The translations under genes were made by a program, and so were the position numbers. The notes beneath the pieces were generated by a model. It saw only the letters and a list, made by a program, of their open reading frames with translations. It did not search any database and had not been told where the DNA came from. A DNA stretch of 64,000 bases from Ailanthus altissimus. Lineage: Eukaryota; Streptophyta; Magnoliopsida; Sapindales; Simaroubaceae. The DNA is taken from NCBI GenBank assembly GCA_946807835.1, contig OX327705.1, positions 14,600,501 to 14,664,500 of the forward strand, written 5' to 3'. This document shows positions 48,165 to 59,745 of this stretch, piece after piece; positions within the stretch are counted from its first letter, which is position 1; every line of letters begins with the position of its first letter.

Positions 48165-48420
48165 ATGGTTGGTTCTACCACCTAAATTATTGTTTTTTCT
48201 TTAGTTAATATGTTGTATTTTCATTTTATTTTAATGACTGGTTCTACCGCCTAACTTATTTTATTTATTTATTACACTTTTTTTCTTTTATTTATTTATT
48301 ATACTTTGCAGTTTATTTTCTTTTATTTATTTATTTATTGTACTTGACAGTTTATTGTCTTTTGTTCATTTATTGTATTTTATATTTATATTTCATAGTT
48401 AGTTTTACCGCCTAACTTAT
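48165..48420 (+). repeat. Leader repeats of the Athila-type element
   Basis: Three copies of GGTTCTACCGCCTAACTTAT (variants near 48170, 48240 and 48400) alternate with two or three copies of a CAGTTTATTTTCTTTTATTT-like unit between primer site and gag. Function unknown. Confidence 0.55.
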
Positions 48421-48554
48421 TTCTATTTCTTCTTGTGTTTTATTTTTCTTCTTAATTTTTCCTTGAAAATTTCCTTCATTAAAAAAAAAAGATTAAAAAT
48501 AAAAAAACATTGTTAGGATGTATGCATTGACTTAGAGACAAATGAGAAAGATTT

Positions 48555-49319
48555 GTGAGAGAAGTAGAACTAGAACCACCACTAAATTTTGTAAAGGAAG
48601 AAAATTCACAATCTAGTTCATCTTGTAATTCTAACACAATAAACCAACACAAGGATAACCTTATTAGAACTTTAAAAGATTACTTGTATTTTACACGCAT
48701 AGCTACACCATTATGCATTATATTTTCCCTTAGTATACCAGATTCGAAGTTTAAACCTAGAATGATACAATTTCTGCCCACTTTTCATGGTCTAAATAGT
48801 AAAAATCCTTATGTACATGTTAAGAAATTTGAAGAGATAATTGCCACCTTCCATAGCCAACCTGAAGCCAAAAACATTGTTAAACTTAAATGTTTTCCTT
48901 TTTCTTTAAAAGAGAAAGCAAAGATTGGCTATATTCTTTGAGGCTGAGGTCTATAGAAATTTAGACAGAAATGACCTAAGCATTTTTTAATAAATACTTT
49001 CCATAACACAAAACTAATGGCCTGAAAAGAAAATTTTCTTCTTTCTTTCAAAAAGACCGTGTAACCTTATATCAAGCTTGGAAAAGGTTTAACTAGTTGC
49101 TAAATCCATGCCCTAACCATGGGTATGGAAATTGGCGCTTGGTTAGCTATTTTTATGAGGAACTCACAATTAGAGAACACTAATTTATTGAGATGATGTG
49201 TATTGGGGAGTGTCTTCACAAAGATCATGAGGAAGCCATAGAATTCCTTAATGACTTAGCTAAAGAAGTTTATACATAGACTGGACTTAGCACTACTGAA
49301 AGCACAAATAGGTCACGAC
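48555..49319 (+). pseudogene. gag: Athila-type gag, part 1
   Basis: The frame is open from 48555 to 48941 and contains the Retrotrans_gag start: FLPTFHGLNSKNPYVHVKKF and CFPFSLKEKAK, homologous to FPFSLRDKAK of the element at 6408. A frameshift after KEKAK is followed by in-frame stops in the rest of the domain (AFFNKYFP, DRVTLYQAWKRF). The sequence breaks at 49319 where a family-B solo LTR is inserted. The true start codon is uncertain. Confidence 0.75.
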
Positions 49320-51441
49320 TGTTAAGGTCGGTGCTTACGTGCCATCCCTAAATGTACATATACTTGTGTATTTATATAAGTGTACATTCCCATTAAATCG
49401 CTAATATCTATTAATATGGTATTATGCAATGTAACATTATAGACATTGTACGATCTGAAGGAGTTCAGATCAGATCTAAAGAAATTTAGATAAAGACTCA
49501 TAGTTAGCCACGATAAGAGATATAAATGTTAAATATTAGCATATCTAAGTGTTAGCTGATTATAATACTTAGCGAAGATCTAAGAGTTGGAGCCTTGTGT
49601 GTAATAGGACATAAACTTAATAATATACTAGTAATTGCATAATTGTAAGAGTTAAATCTAGTGCCAGGAAATGCTATTTGCATAAGTATATTCTCAAATA
49701 ATTGTCCTTGATCTATTTTGCCGATGTAGGTCTATCGGTGGATACCTTTATATATAGATCAGCATATGTCGTACCTATAGGGTATAGATGGTTGTTCCTA
49801 GTCGCCCGTGAGCTTAGAGCTTGTATTAACATATGAGTATCCAGTTAGGACTTGATATAGTATAGACTCATGAAGGTCTTCAATAGACATCCTATGTAAG
49901 CCGTCAATGAAGGGTCATCTCGAGTTGAGTAGTATACGTGGTCCTTTGACCTGAGTGCCACGATGGGCTTGTAAGTGATCCACAATATTTTAGTTCCACG
50001 CATGTCACAGGCCTTTTATAGTGTGACTGTTGGGTGTCGCTAGGTATGGTTTGATACTTATGGAGTCTGGTGTGTACAGATATGGGATCCATCAGCTCGC
50101 ATAGGGAGTTAGATATCTAAATGCTTTGAGACTGTTTCTCAAAACGTCTGCTAGGGTAGAACAATATGGCAAATGAGTTTGCACATATTGTTCAGTAAGA
50201 TATAAGTCTGGAGATAAGATATGGATGAGCATATGAAAATTTGACGGTGATAATCTATATCTCCAGTAAATCTAGGATATCATGACAGAAAAGCTATACG
50301 TATGCGTTGTAACCTCAACTTGTACAGTTCAATGCACTAATTTGTATATCCATAACATGTGTGTGGGGTAATGTTCATGGATTCATAAAATAGTTTCATT
50401 TGACGAATCGGACGTGGACCTAGGAAGTCCTGCGATATGGAGTGCACTCGTTATGCACTGGGGTAGTGTGCTAAATTAAATTGTTTAATCTAGCTTTATC
50501 CAATACTACCATGGGAATGCATGCGTATTTGTATTTAAGTGTTAAATACAACAATTAGTGCATAATTATTATTTACTAATTGTATAATGACACATGGCAC
50601 ATTGTGGACCATTGGTTGAGTTTATCCAAGTGTGAAATTTGGTAGGACCCACTAAAGATAGACTTAGTAACTATTTATGAGGGCCAAAATGGTTATTTCA
50701 CACATTGATTATTTAATTATTAAATAATCAAAATATCTCAAATAAAATATTAATTATATTATTTTAGTATATAATATTATTATATTAAATAATGCCATTT
50801 AGTTGGCATCTATTTTATATATTTTATTATTATTTCATATAATAATATTATTTTTCATAAAAGAAGTTTTATTTAATATAATGATGTATAATATTATTAT
50901 TTTATTATTGTGAGATATATAAGTGTGAAAGTGGGTGTGTGATTTTGGTCAAGAAAGAGAAATGGAAAAAGAGAGCAAAAGAAATGGTGCTGAGAAAAGA
51001 GAGAAGAAAAAAAATAGGAAAAATAAAATTGTTTTATTTTTTTCTATGGTACCAAAAGAAGTAATTGTGAATTGCTTCATTCTCCATTTCTTATTCTTTT
51101 AGAGAAAAGGAAGAATACACACTACTAGCCATTTTAGGGTTAAGAGTTAATCCCGTGCTAGATATGGGGTTGTTGTTCTAGCTCGCCAAGCCCACCGAGT
51201 TGATGACTAGAACTGCCCACGAGTTGGTCTCCATGTGGACTCCGAGAAAATATGTGTATAACGTTACACGTTCAAGTGAGTTCTCAACATTACATATATA
51301 TTAATGTGATTAATATATTTTATTTATTATTTTTATTGCATGTTTAAATGCTTCCGCCGCGTTTAATATGTATATGATACGTATTTTAGGCAATAGACAC
51401 AATTGTACATGCATACACCCACTTGTATTAGATCTCTGACA
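49320..51441 (+). repeat. Family-B solo LTR inserted in gag
   Basis: The 2122-bp LTR starts TGTTAAGGTCGGTGC and ends CTCTGACA, with flanks ACGAC (49315-49319) and ATGAC (51442-51446), a target duplication with one mismatch. It lacks internal sequence. The hairpin variant is at 50792-50809. The small ORF at 49904-50092 on the minus strand is not a gene. Confidence 0.85.
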
Positions 51442-51445
51442 ATGA

Positions 51446-52260
51446 CCTAGTGGTGTTTTTCATCTTAAAGAAGAGGATAGCCTTAAAGCTCAGTTAGAGG
51501 TCTTAACTAGGGAATTAGAAGCCTTGAAAATCAGAGATAGAGTGGTCACCCATATGGTCGCTAGGATTGAGTTACATGATGTTTGTTTTGTCTGTGAAGG
51601 AGCGGAACACTTAGGTCAGGATTGGCCCACTTATAGTGAGATGAGAGAGAGATATGAGAAACAATGTAATGCCGTAGGGATGTACAAAAAGCCATATTCA
51701 CCCTACTCTGAAACCTATAATCCTATCTGGACAAACCACTCAAACTTTAGTTGAAAATCTAACCAACAAGCCAACAACCATTGAAAACAAGAACAACAGG
51801 CATCCAAGTCTTATGTTGCGCCTCAATATAATGCACGACCAACTATGAGTCCTTTAGAGGATACATTACAAGCATTTATGGAGGCTCAAAGTAAGATTAA
51901 TAAAAAATTTGAAACAATTCTTGCACATGTGATAGATGAAAACAAAGAAATCAAGAGTCAAATCACAAAGCTGACCAGTGCTTTAACTGTACAAGAGTGA
52001 GGTAACTTTCCATCTCAACCTCAATCTAATCCAAAAGGACAATTCATGGCACAAGCTTCTACTTCTAATGCACAAAATCTCAAAGAAGTCAATGCAATTA
52101 CTACTCAAAGTGGTAAGATTGTGAATAAGCCTACTTCTTCAACTAACACATCTACGAGTAGTAAAGACGTCCTTCTTGAAAAAGAGGCCATAAAGAAAAA
52201 AGAGCTCGAAAATAAGTGTTCAATTCTAGTGCCTTTTCCTTAAGCTCTTCGCCCTATTGG
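51446..52260 (+). pseudogene. gag: Athila-type gag, part 2
   Basis: Gag resumes after the solo LTR. The zinc knuckle at about 51584-51625 reads CFVCEGAEHLGQDW, with the fourth ligand Cys replaced by Trp. After it come YSETYNPIWTNHSNFS, the AFMEAQSKINKKFETI helix and a Ser/Thr-rich stretch with NAITTQSGK, which parallels the AISLRSGK segment of the gag at 6408. Stops occur near 51752, 51780, 52000 and 52240. Confidence 0.75.
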
Positions 52261-53072
52261 GAAAAATTAAAAAATTCAAGGTGAGATTTTAGAACATTTG
52301 AAACAAGTTAAGATTAATCTTCCTCTATTGCACTTGATTAAGTAGGTTCCAACTTATGCAAATTCATCAATGATCTATGCACTATCAAAAGAAAACACCA
52401 TGTAAAGAAAACTGCATTTTTGGCAGAATAGGTAAGTGCAGTGATTGAACAAAAGACACCACTTGAGTATAAAGACCCAGGATGTCCCATAATCTCTTGT
52501 CAAATTGGGCACATGAGTTTGGTCAAGCTTTGTTGGGCTTAGAAGTAAGTTTAAATTTAATGCCTTATTATATTTACTTGTAATTAGGACTTGATGAGAT
52601 TAAACCTATTAAACCTACATCTGTAGTCCTACAATTAGCTGACCGATCGATCAAGAAACCACAAGGAATAATAGAAGATGTTTTATTGTAAATTGATAAA
52701 TTTTACTAACATGTCGATTTTCTTGTTTTAAATACTCATTCTGTGGTTAACATAGAGTCTAAAATCTCTTTTATTTTAAGAAGACCATTTTTTGCCATTG
52801 CTAACGCTCTTATTAATTGCAAAAATGGTCTAATAAAATTATATGTTGGGAAGATGACTCTTGAGGTGAACATTTTTCATATTGGCAAGCAACCACGAGA
52901 AGAAGACGAATGCTATCATTCATATATGATAGACACACTTGTAGTGGAGGAAGCTTATAAAAATTATGGCTCTAATTCTTTAGAAAATCTCATTGATTTT
53001 GAAGAATTGTATTATACTGATGAAATAACTGATGTGTTTAAAATTTTTGACTTACAGGATAAAGAGACTTAA
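52261..53072 (+). pseudogene. pro: Athila-type protease and linker, degraded
   Basis: Recognisable blocks are INLPLLHLI near 52314, TPLEYKDPGCP near 52460, ADRSIKKPQGIIEDVLL near 52639 and the flap region SFILRRPFFAIANALI near 52767, where the intact element has IILGRPFLATG. The active-site segment around 52530 is scrambled. The stretch 52743-53072 is open and ends in an acidic linker. Confidence 0.7.
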
Positions 53073-53239
53073 TTTTGGCAGTCACGCTTTAAAGAGTTGT
53101 CACGAGAGAGGGAGAAACCGAAACCATCAAACCTTGAGACATCATAAGTTGAGCTTTTTTCATTGCCCAAAGGTTTGAAATATGCATTCTTGGGACTAGA
53201 TGATACCTTTTCTATCATCATTTCTTCTGAACTTAGTGC

Positions 53240-54190
53240 TGAATAAGAGAAAAAATTGTTAAAAGAACATAAGTCTGCACTAGGTTGGACCATAGCTGAT
53301 ATTAACGGTATTTCTCCATTGATATGCTCCCATGGAATTTATTTAGAGAAAGGTACCCAACTTCATAGGGACTCACAAAGAAGACTTAACCCAACAATAA
53401 AAGAAGTAGTAAAGAAAGAAGTCTTGAAACTATTAGATGCAGGTATAATCTACCTAATTTTTTATAGTCAATGGGTAAGTCCAACTCAAGTAGTTCCTAA
53501 ACAATCTAGGGTTACTGTTTTGGAAAATGAGAATAGGATACTTATTCCAACTAGGGTAGTAAGTGGTTGGTGAATGTGCATTAATAATAGAAAATTAAAC
53601 ACAACCATCAGGAAAGACTATTTTTCATTGCCTTTTATTGACCAAATTTTAGAACGTATAGTTGGACATCCCTTTTATTACTTTCTTGATGGGCTTTCAG
53701 GTTATTACTAGATTGCGGTAGCTATAGAAGATCAAGAAAAAACCATGTTTACATGTCTTTTTGGTACTTATGCTTTTCGTAGAATGCTATTTGGATTATG
53801 TAATGCCCTAGTTACTTTTCAATGTTGTATGATGAGTATTTTCTCTAATATGGTTAAAAAATGCATGGAAGTTTTTATGAATAATTTGACTATTTTTGGT
53901 GATTCTTTTGATTCACGTTTACTTAACTTAAAAGCTATTTTGAGTAGGTGTGAAGAAAAATGACTTGTGCTAAATTTGAAGAAATGTCACTTCATGGTAT
54001 CTTCAGGGATCGTTTTGGATCATATTGTATCTAAAAGGGGGATAGAGGTTGACAAAGCTAAAATTGAATTAATCTCTAAATTACCTACACCCACAAAAGT
54101 AAAAGATGTTCGATATTTTCTTTGACACGCTAGCTTTTACAGGAGGTTTATACAAAATTGTTTTACCATATCTAAATCATTGTGTAACGT
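53240..54190 (+). pseudogene. pol: Athila-type reverse transcriptase, degraded
   Basis: Starting near 53256, LKEHKSALGWTIADINGISP is followed by QRRLNPTIKEVVKKEVLKLL, WVSPTQVVPK, MCINNRKLNT, the FGTYAFRRMLFGLCNA block and EVFMNNLTIFGDSF. The catalytic YMDD/FMDD motif is therefore FMNN, with both Asp residues changed to Asn, so the enzyme could not work even without the stops near 53572, 53710, 53962 and 54125. Confidence 0.8.
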
Positions 54191-54861
54191 TTGCTAAAAA
54201 ATGTTGAATTTACATGGACACAAGAGTATGAGGAGGTATTCCAAACACTTATTGCCAAACTCACCACCACTCTTATCATGCAATCACTAGATTGGAAACC
54301 CTCATTTGAAATTATATATAATACAAGTAATTATGCTGTAGAACTAGTTCTTGGACAACGAATAGAGAAAAAACCCTTTGTTGTTTATTATGCTAGTAGG
54401 ACTTTGAATGATACTCAGATGAATTGCGCTACTATTGAAAAAGAACTACTAACTGTTGTTTTTGCCTTAGATAAATTTTTTTCTTATTTGATTGGTTCAC
54501 CTATTATTGTTTTTACTGACCATGAGGCCCTTAAGTACCTTCTTTCTAATAAGGATGCTAAAGATCATTTAATTAGGTGGATTCTTCTTTTGCAGGAATT
54601 TGATCTAACCATTAAAGACAAGAAAGGCATTGAAAATGTTGTTACTGATCATTTATTCCGCCTTGAATTCCCTGACTCCACTAATGTCCCACCCATTCAA
54701 GATGATTTTTTTATGAACATCTTTTCATTATAAGTTAAATACCTTGGTACGCACATATCATAAACTATTTGGTTTGTAGTGAACTTCTATACAACTGGAG
54801 TGCACAAATAAGCATAAGTTCTTAGTTGAGGTGCGTAATTTTTATTGGGATGATCCATATC
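54191..54861 (+). pseudogene. pol: Athila-type RNase H, first copy
   Basis: Open from 54191 to 54733: [65 protein letters not shown] and [18 protein letters not shown]. The first catalytic Asp of the family (DAS) is Asn here (NTS). The stretch from 54292 is the first unit of a 570-bp tandem duplication. Confidence 0.8.
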
Positions 54862-55431
54862 TTGGAAACCCTCATTTGAAATTATATATAATACAAGTAA
54901 TCATGCTGTAGGACTAGTTCTTGGGCAACGAATAGAGAAAAAATTCTTTGTTGTTTATTATGCTAGTAGGACTTTGAATGATACTCAGATAAATTACGCT
55001 ACTATTGAAAAAGAATTACTAACTGTTATTTTTGCCTTAGACAAATTTTTTTCTTATTTGATTGGTTCACCTATTATTGTTTTTACTGACCATGAGGCCC
55101 TTAAGTACCTTCTTTCTAATAAGGATGCTAAAGATCATTTAATTAGGTGGATTCTTCTTTTGCAGAAATTTGATCTAACCATTAAAGACAAAAAAGGCAT
55201 TGAAAATGTTGTTACTGATCATTTATTCCGCCTTGAATTTACTGACTCCACTAATGTCCCACCCATTCAAGATGATTTTTTTATAAACATCTTTTCATTA
55301 TAAGTTAAATACCTTGGTACGCACATATCATAAACTATTTGGTTTGTAGTGAACTTCTATATAACTGGAGTGCACAAATAAGCATAAGTTCTTAGTTGAG
55401 GTGCATAATTTTTATTGGGATGATCCATATC
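54292..55431 (+). repeat. Exact two-unit tandem duplication of the RNase H segment, 570 bp each
   Basis: Units 54292-54861 and 54862-55431 have the same length and differ at only about fifteen positions by eye. Most are G to A or C to T in the second unit. Each includes most of RNase H plus the linker leading to integrase (WDDPYL). Confidence 0.95.
54862..55400 (+). pseudogene. pol: Athila-type RNase H, duplicated second copy
   Basis: This is a second RNase H segment, open from 54863 to 55303, with [10 protein letters not shown] closer to the family consensus than the first copy. It lacks the N-terminal strand [11 protein letters not shown], which lies before the duplicated unit. Confidence 0.8.
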
Positions 55432-56585
55432 TTTTCAAATACTACCTTGACCAAATTATAAGACGTTGCATTCCTAAAAGTGAAGTTTCTAGTATCTTAA
55501 ACTTTATCCAAAGTACTGCTTGTGGCGGTCTTTTTTCTATGAAAAATACAGCTGCGAAAAATTTACAGTGTAGTCGTTATTAGCCCACTTTATTCAAAGA
55601 CACTAATAATTTTTGTCGTTCCTGTGAAAGATGTTAAAAGTTAGGTACTGTATATCGAAGACATATGATACCTCTTAACCCTATTATTGTTATTGAGATA
55701 TTTGATTGTTGGGATATTAATTTTATTTGTCCTTTTCCCTCATCTTTTGGCTACCTTTACATCCTTCTAGCTGTTGACTATATATCAAAATGGGTGGAGC
55801 TATAGCTTATCGTACTAATGATAACATAATTGTGGTAAAATTCTTTAAAGAAAATGTGTTATCTAAGTATAGTACACCACATGTTATCATTAGTGACCAA
55901 GGAACATATTTCTATAACCGTTCTTTTGAAGCTGATGCGTATGTATGGTGTTCTTTATAAATTTTTTACTACATACCATCCACAGACAAATAGACAAGCC
56001 AAGCTAGCAAATAGAGAGGTTAAACAGATTTTGAAAAAGATCATTATCCCGAATTACAAATATTGGTCTTTACGCCTTTTTGATACATTATAGGCATATC
56101 ATACTGCATACAAAACCATCTTAGGAATGTCTCCATACTGGCTTGTCTATGGGAAAGCTTGCTATTTACCTATTGAGTTAGAACATAAAGCTTACTAGGC
56201 TGTCAAAGCCCTTAACTTTGATTTGAGTGCTACAGGTCTTTAGAGAAAGTTATAATTTTCAGAAATAGAAGAACTACAAAATGATGCACATGACAGCTCT
56301 AGGAATTACAAAGCTAAAATGAAAGCAGCTCATGGCAAACAAATCTCAAGGAAACACTTCGACCTAAATAAATAGATTTATCTTTATGATTCTCGATTGC
56401 ATTTACACCCTGAAAAGTTGATAACTCGATAGACTGGTCCTAATGGTGCTGTCAAAATCGAAGACTCCTCTAATAGAAAAAATTTTAAAGTGAATAGATA
56501 ACGGTTGAAAAGCTATATGGAAAAGGTAGAACACTCTATATACCTAGACGAGATCCCTCTTATGAATCCTATTTATCATGGTTGA
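55401..56585 (+). pseudogene. pol: Athila-type integrase, degraded
   Basis: The zinc-binding part is marked by CGGLFSMKNTAAKNLQCSRY and NNFCRSCERC. The core has DINFICPFPSSFGYLYILLAVDY with SKWVE, IISDQGTYF and YHPQTNRQAKLANREVKQIL. The C-terminal part ([22 protein letters not shown]) runs to a stop at 56583-56585. Many in-frame stops (for example 55580, 56090 and 56196) and a frameshift near 55935 make it non-functional. Confidence 0.85.
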
Positions 56586-57024
56586 TCAGGTTCAATATAT
56601 TTGTATCATATTTTATATTTTGTCTATATTTTATCTTTTAACTTTTTATTTTTACTTTCATTTTCTTTTATATTTTATTTTCTTCTTTTTCTTCAATGTG
56701 ATTTTATTTTTTAGTCAAGTGACAGATACGGTACTCCGTGACTATTAAAGTCAGTTTCTTAGTTTCCTAAAAACTGTCCCTCAAATCGTGCATTCATCTC
56801 TTTTCATTTTTACTTTCTTTCAAAATGGATCACATTCTTACCAACCTTAAAAAATATTTTTCTTCATTGCTTCAAAATGCTCTAATTAAGATTTATAAAG
56901 CAGGGTGTGAAAGACTATGATTATTAATGTTGAGTAACATCCCTACGAACAAACGTTGGTTAATCGAAGCCAAGGTTTGATTATCTGGTGAGTCTGCAAA
57001 TAATTTTGTTTCTTTTATGCCTAG
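56586..57024. other. Non-coding region after integrase
   Basis: An AT-rich stretch with pyrimidine-rich runs and a short ATACGGTACTCCGTGACT segment near 56727. No coding similarity is seen. Confidence 0.4.
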
Positions 57025-57440
57025 TATTAGAAGAAACTCTTATGCCAAAAGGCGATGAGCAAAAATGTTACAAGTCTGTCATAAATGTGCTTGATGAAAT
57101 TGTAATTGGAGTTGTCGTTCTTTAGGATTTGCATCTAGAAATTGAAAAGATAAATTTAATTTATTAAAGATGGACTGAGTAAGGAGTCTTTAGATGATAT
57201 CCTATTGACTCTTGAGACACATCCCTGTAGGCTCGTGCAACGTGAACTTCTCGATTTATGAAATAAATTCAAAAATGAACATCAACGATATAGTTTTGGG
57301 AATCTAACTCTAAAAGACCTTATATGTCAATTTATAAGAAAATTAGATGGGAAGTCTATCCCCGACCCATAAAAGGCGTTTAAGCCTTTACTGGACGTAA
57401 AACCAGAAAAAGATATGAGCCACAATCACAACAACCTGTA
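57025..57440 (+). pseudogene. Unidentified ORF remnant upstream of the captured LOG sequence
   Basis: One frame keeps long coding-like stretches separated by single stops: MPKGDEQKCYKSVINVLDEI, then LSKESLDDILLTLETHPCRL and FGNLTLKDLICQFIRKLDGK, ending in KPEKDMSHNHNN. I recognise no domain. It may be the element's extra (env-like position) ORF, or another captured piece. It is separated from the LOG sequence by about 230 bp of AT-rich DNA. Confidence 0.4.
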
Positions 57441-57669
57441 AATACATTTGTTTTAATTTTAAATTTTTTATTTTATTTTATGAATAGTAAGGCTATGTAT
57501 ATAGATGTCTTAAATTAAATTTTTTTTGTTAAATAATACATGTAGGTAATTATGTTTAAATTTTTGTGTTTTATTTTTAAATCTCTTCTGACAAACTATC
57601 GAGTTACCAAAATCATTGTTATCATTTGGTACTCTATCAATACAGCACCTCATTTTCTTCATTTTCATA

Positions 57670-58345
57670 TATTAAGATAAATGTGAGTGTAGATATAGAG
57701 GAAATCTTAGTTCGACAATTTTGAAATATATGTGTATTTTGTGGATCTAGTCATGGAGAAAATGAAGTGTTTGTAGAGGCAGCAAACAATTTAGGAAAAG
57801 TATTAGCTGCAACAAAAAATCCATTTGATTTATGGAGGGGGTAGCTTTGGGTTAATGGGGTGTATGTCAATAGCTGCACATTTAGGAGCAAGTCAAGTTT
57901 TAGGTATTATTCCTAGAGCTTTAGTAGTGGAAAACCTGACTGGAAAAAAAAATAGGGGAAGAATTACAAGTCTCATCTATGCCTGAACGTATAGCTAGAA
58001 TACTTTACAATGCAGAAGCTTTTATTGCTTTACCAGGTGGCTTTGGTACCTTGGAAGAAATTTTTCAAATTGTCTCTTGGACCCAGCTAAATATCCATCG
58101 AAAACGCATAAGTTTGTTGAATGTTAATAACTATTTAGATTGCTTACTCTTTTTTCTTGATCAAGCTGTGGAACAAAATTTTATTTCACATTCGGCGCGA
58201 TAGATCCTCATTTTTACTATCAATGTGAATGAATTGATTGATAAATTACAAGCATTTACCTATGAACTTGACCCAGCAATAACTCAGATCGATTGGTTAG
58301 TGGGCCATAACAAGCGAAAACTGGATCTAATACTTTGTTTGTAAA
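57670..58345 (+). pseudogene. Captured LOG-type cytokinin riboside monophosphate phosphoribohydrolase, without introns
   Basis: The frame begins around VDIEEILVRQF and reads ICVFCGSSHGENEVFVEAA, then after a frameshift GGGSFGLMGCMSIAAHLGA and IIPRALVVENLTG. After a second frameshift it gives SSMPERIARILYNAEAFIAL and the family signature PGGFGTLEE (58033-58059), then FQIVSWTQLNIHRK. A stop follows HSAR at 58201-58203, and coding-like sequence continues to about 58310. Family knowledge: LOG enzymes release active cytokinin bases from nucleotides in the cytosol, the PGGxGTxxE motif forms the active site, and plant LOG genes are normally split by several introns, none of which is visible here. 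The position between integrase and 3' LTR of a retrotransposon implies capture of a spliced transcript, later inactivated. Confidence 0.85.
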
Positions 58346-59745
58346 TTTGTTTTTGTTTTATTTATTTATCAACATCATCATTTTAGTTTATATTTACTTA
58401 AGTGACTTTCAGGCTTATTTCTTTTGAATAACTGACATTTCAAGCAATGTCTCATATACTTTATCTTTTTTTATTTAAACATTGAGGATAATGTTTTATC
58501 TGGTTTGGGGGGAGGATAATAGACATAAGTTGTATTTTGCATTCTAAAAAACACAATCATAAAGAAATTTAAAAAAAAAGATAATGGGGTCTGACATTTG
58601 ATTTAAATGACAGAGTAAAAAGTTCATTTTTGAACTCTTAAGATGCATTCTAGGTCAAATTAGATTAGAATGACAAAATAAGGAGTTTTATTTTTAACTT
58701 TTGAAATGCATTTTAACTAATTTGTTATTTTTCATGCATTATTGTTTATTACTTGTAGTCTTGATATTCTTGTGTAAAGAAATTTACTTTTCTACTTAGG
58801 TATGATTTTAAAATTATTTAGATTGAATCATTGTTTCCATTTAGGTTACTAAAGAATGACATCCGAAATATTTTTGAGCATAATGCTAAACCTTTTGGTA
58901 AGATGGATGACTCAATTTATATAGTCAAGAGAATTCTTATGTTTAAGTATATATTTTTCTATCTCACATATATTTTGTGAATAAGTGGAAAGATTGAGAA
59001 AATAGCTTACGAACCTTCATTAATCCTTTGAATTGGTTAATTTTTTTATATTGATATTATTTGAATTAAGAAATAAGTTGGTTGCATTTGTGTATAATAT
59101 ATTTTGGTGAGAAACTTTTTTTTTAATTTTGTAATGCTTTATTGTATTCTTAAAAAAAAAAAGGGAAGAGAAAGAAAAATACCAAAAAATAATATATAGA
59201 AAAAATAGAAAGAAAAAAAAGAAGAATCAATTCAGTTTAATAAAATGTTCATTCGATTTTAGAAGAAAAATATTTTGTAAGGCAATTTTCTCATTAAACT
59301 ATATTTGTATTATTCTCACAAGACAATTGAAGTCCTAAAGCTAGTGCATGCCAAGAATAATTGATTTATAAATAATTAATTTTTCTATTTTTGGATCAAT
59401 GTTAGTTTGTATGTCTGTCCTTTAAATTGACTTTTTCTTGAAAGCTTAATTGTTTTTCAACTCTATGAGAGAAGTCTTAACCTTTTAAACAGTTATACAT
59501 TGGTAAGGATATGGAGTTGAGGCTTTTACTTGGAGAAATTCTCAAGACTATATCTGTTGTGATATGTGGTAAGATGGTTATGGATTAGTTCACACATACG
59601 CATAATTTTAACAAGTTATAATTGAAAAAACCATAATAAGAATAGTGATCTTAAACTGACTTTTTGTTCGAAATGTTTAGGTAGTTTTGCATATTCTATT
59701 TACACTTGAATTGCTAAAGACTAACAATAAGTCGGCTGGGGGTTG
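58346..59745. other. 3' non-coding region of the Athila-type element with two polypurine tracts
   Basis: GGTTTGGGGGGAGGA at 58503-58516 resembles a polypurine tract or the internal motif common in Athila elements. GGCTGGGGGTTG at 59734-59745, next to the 3' LTR, is the likely functional tract. The rest is AT-rich without genes. Confidence 0.6.

Noticed and set aside
57979..58203. Short open frame that could be annotated as a functional LOG gene
   Set aside because: It covers only the middle of the enzyme. The start is frameshifted twice and the C-terminal part follows a stop, all inside a retrotransposon, so it is a pseudogene fragment.
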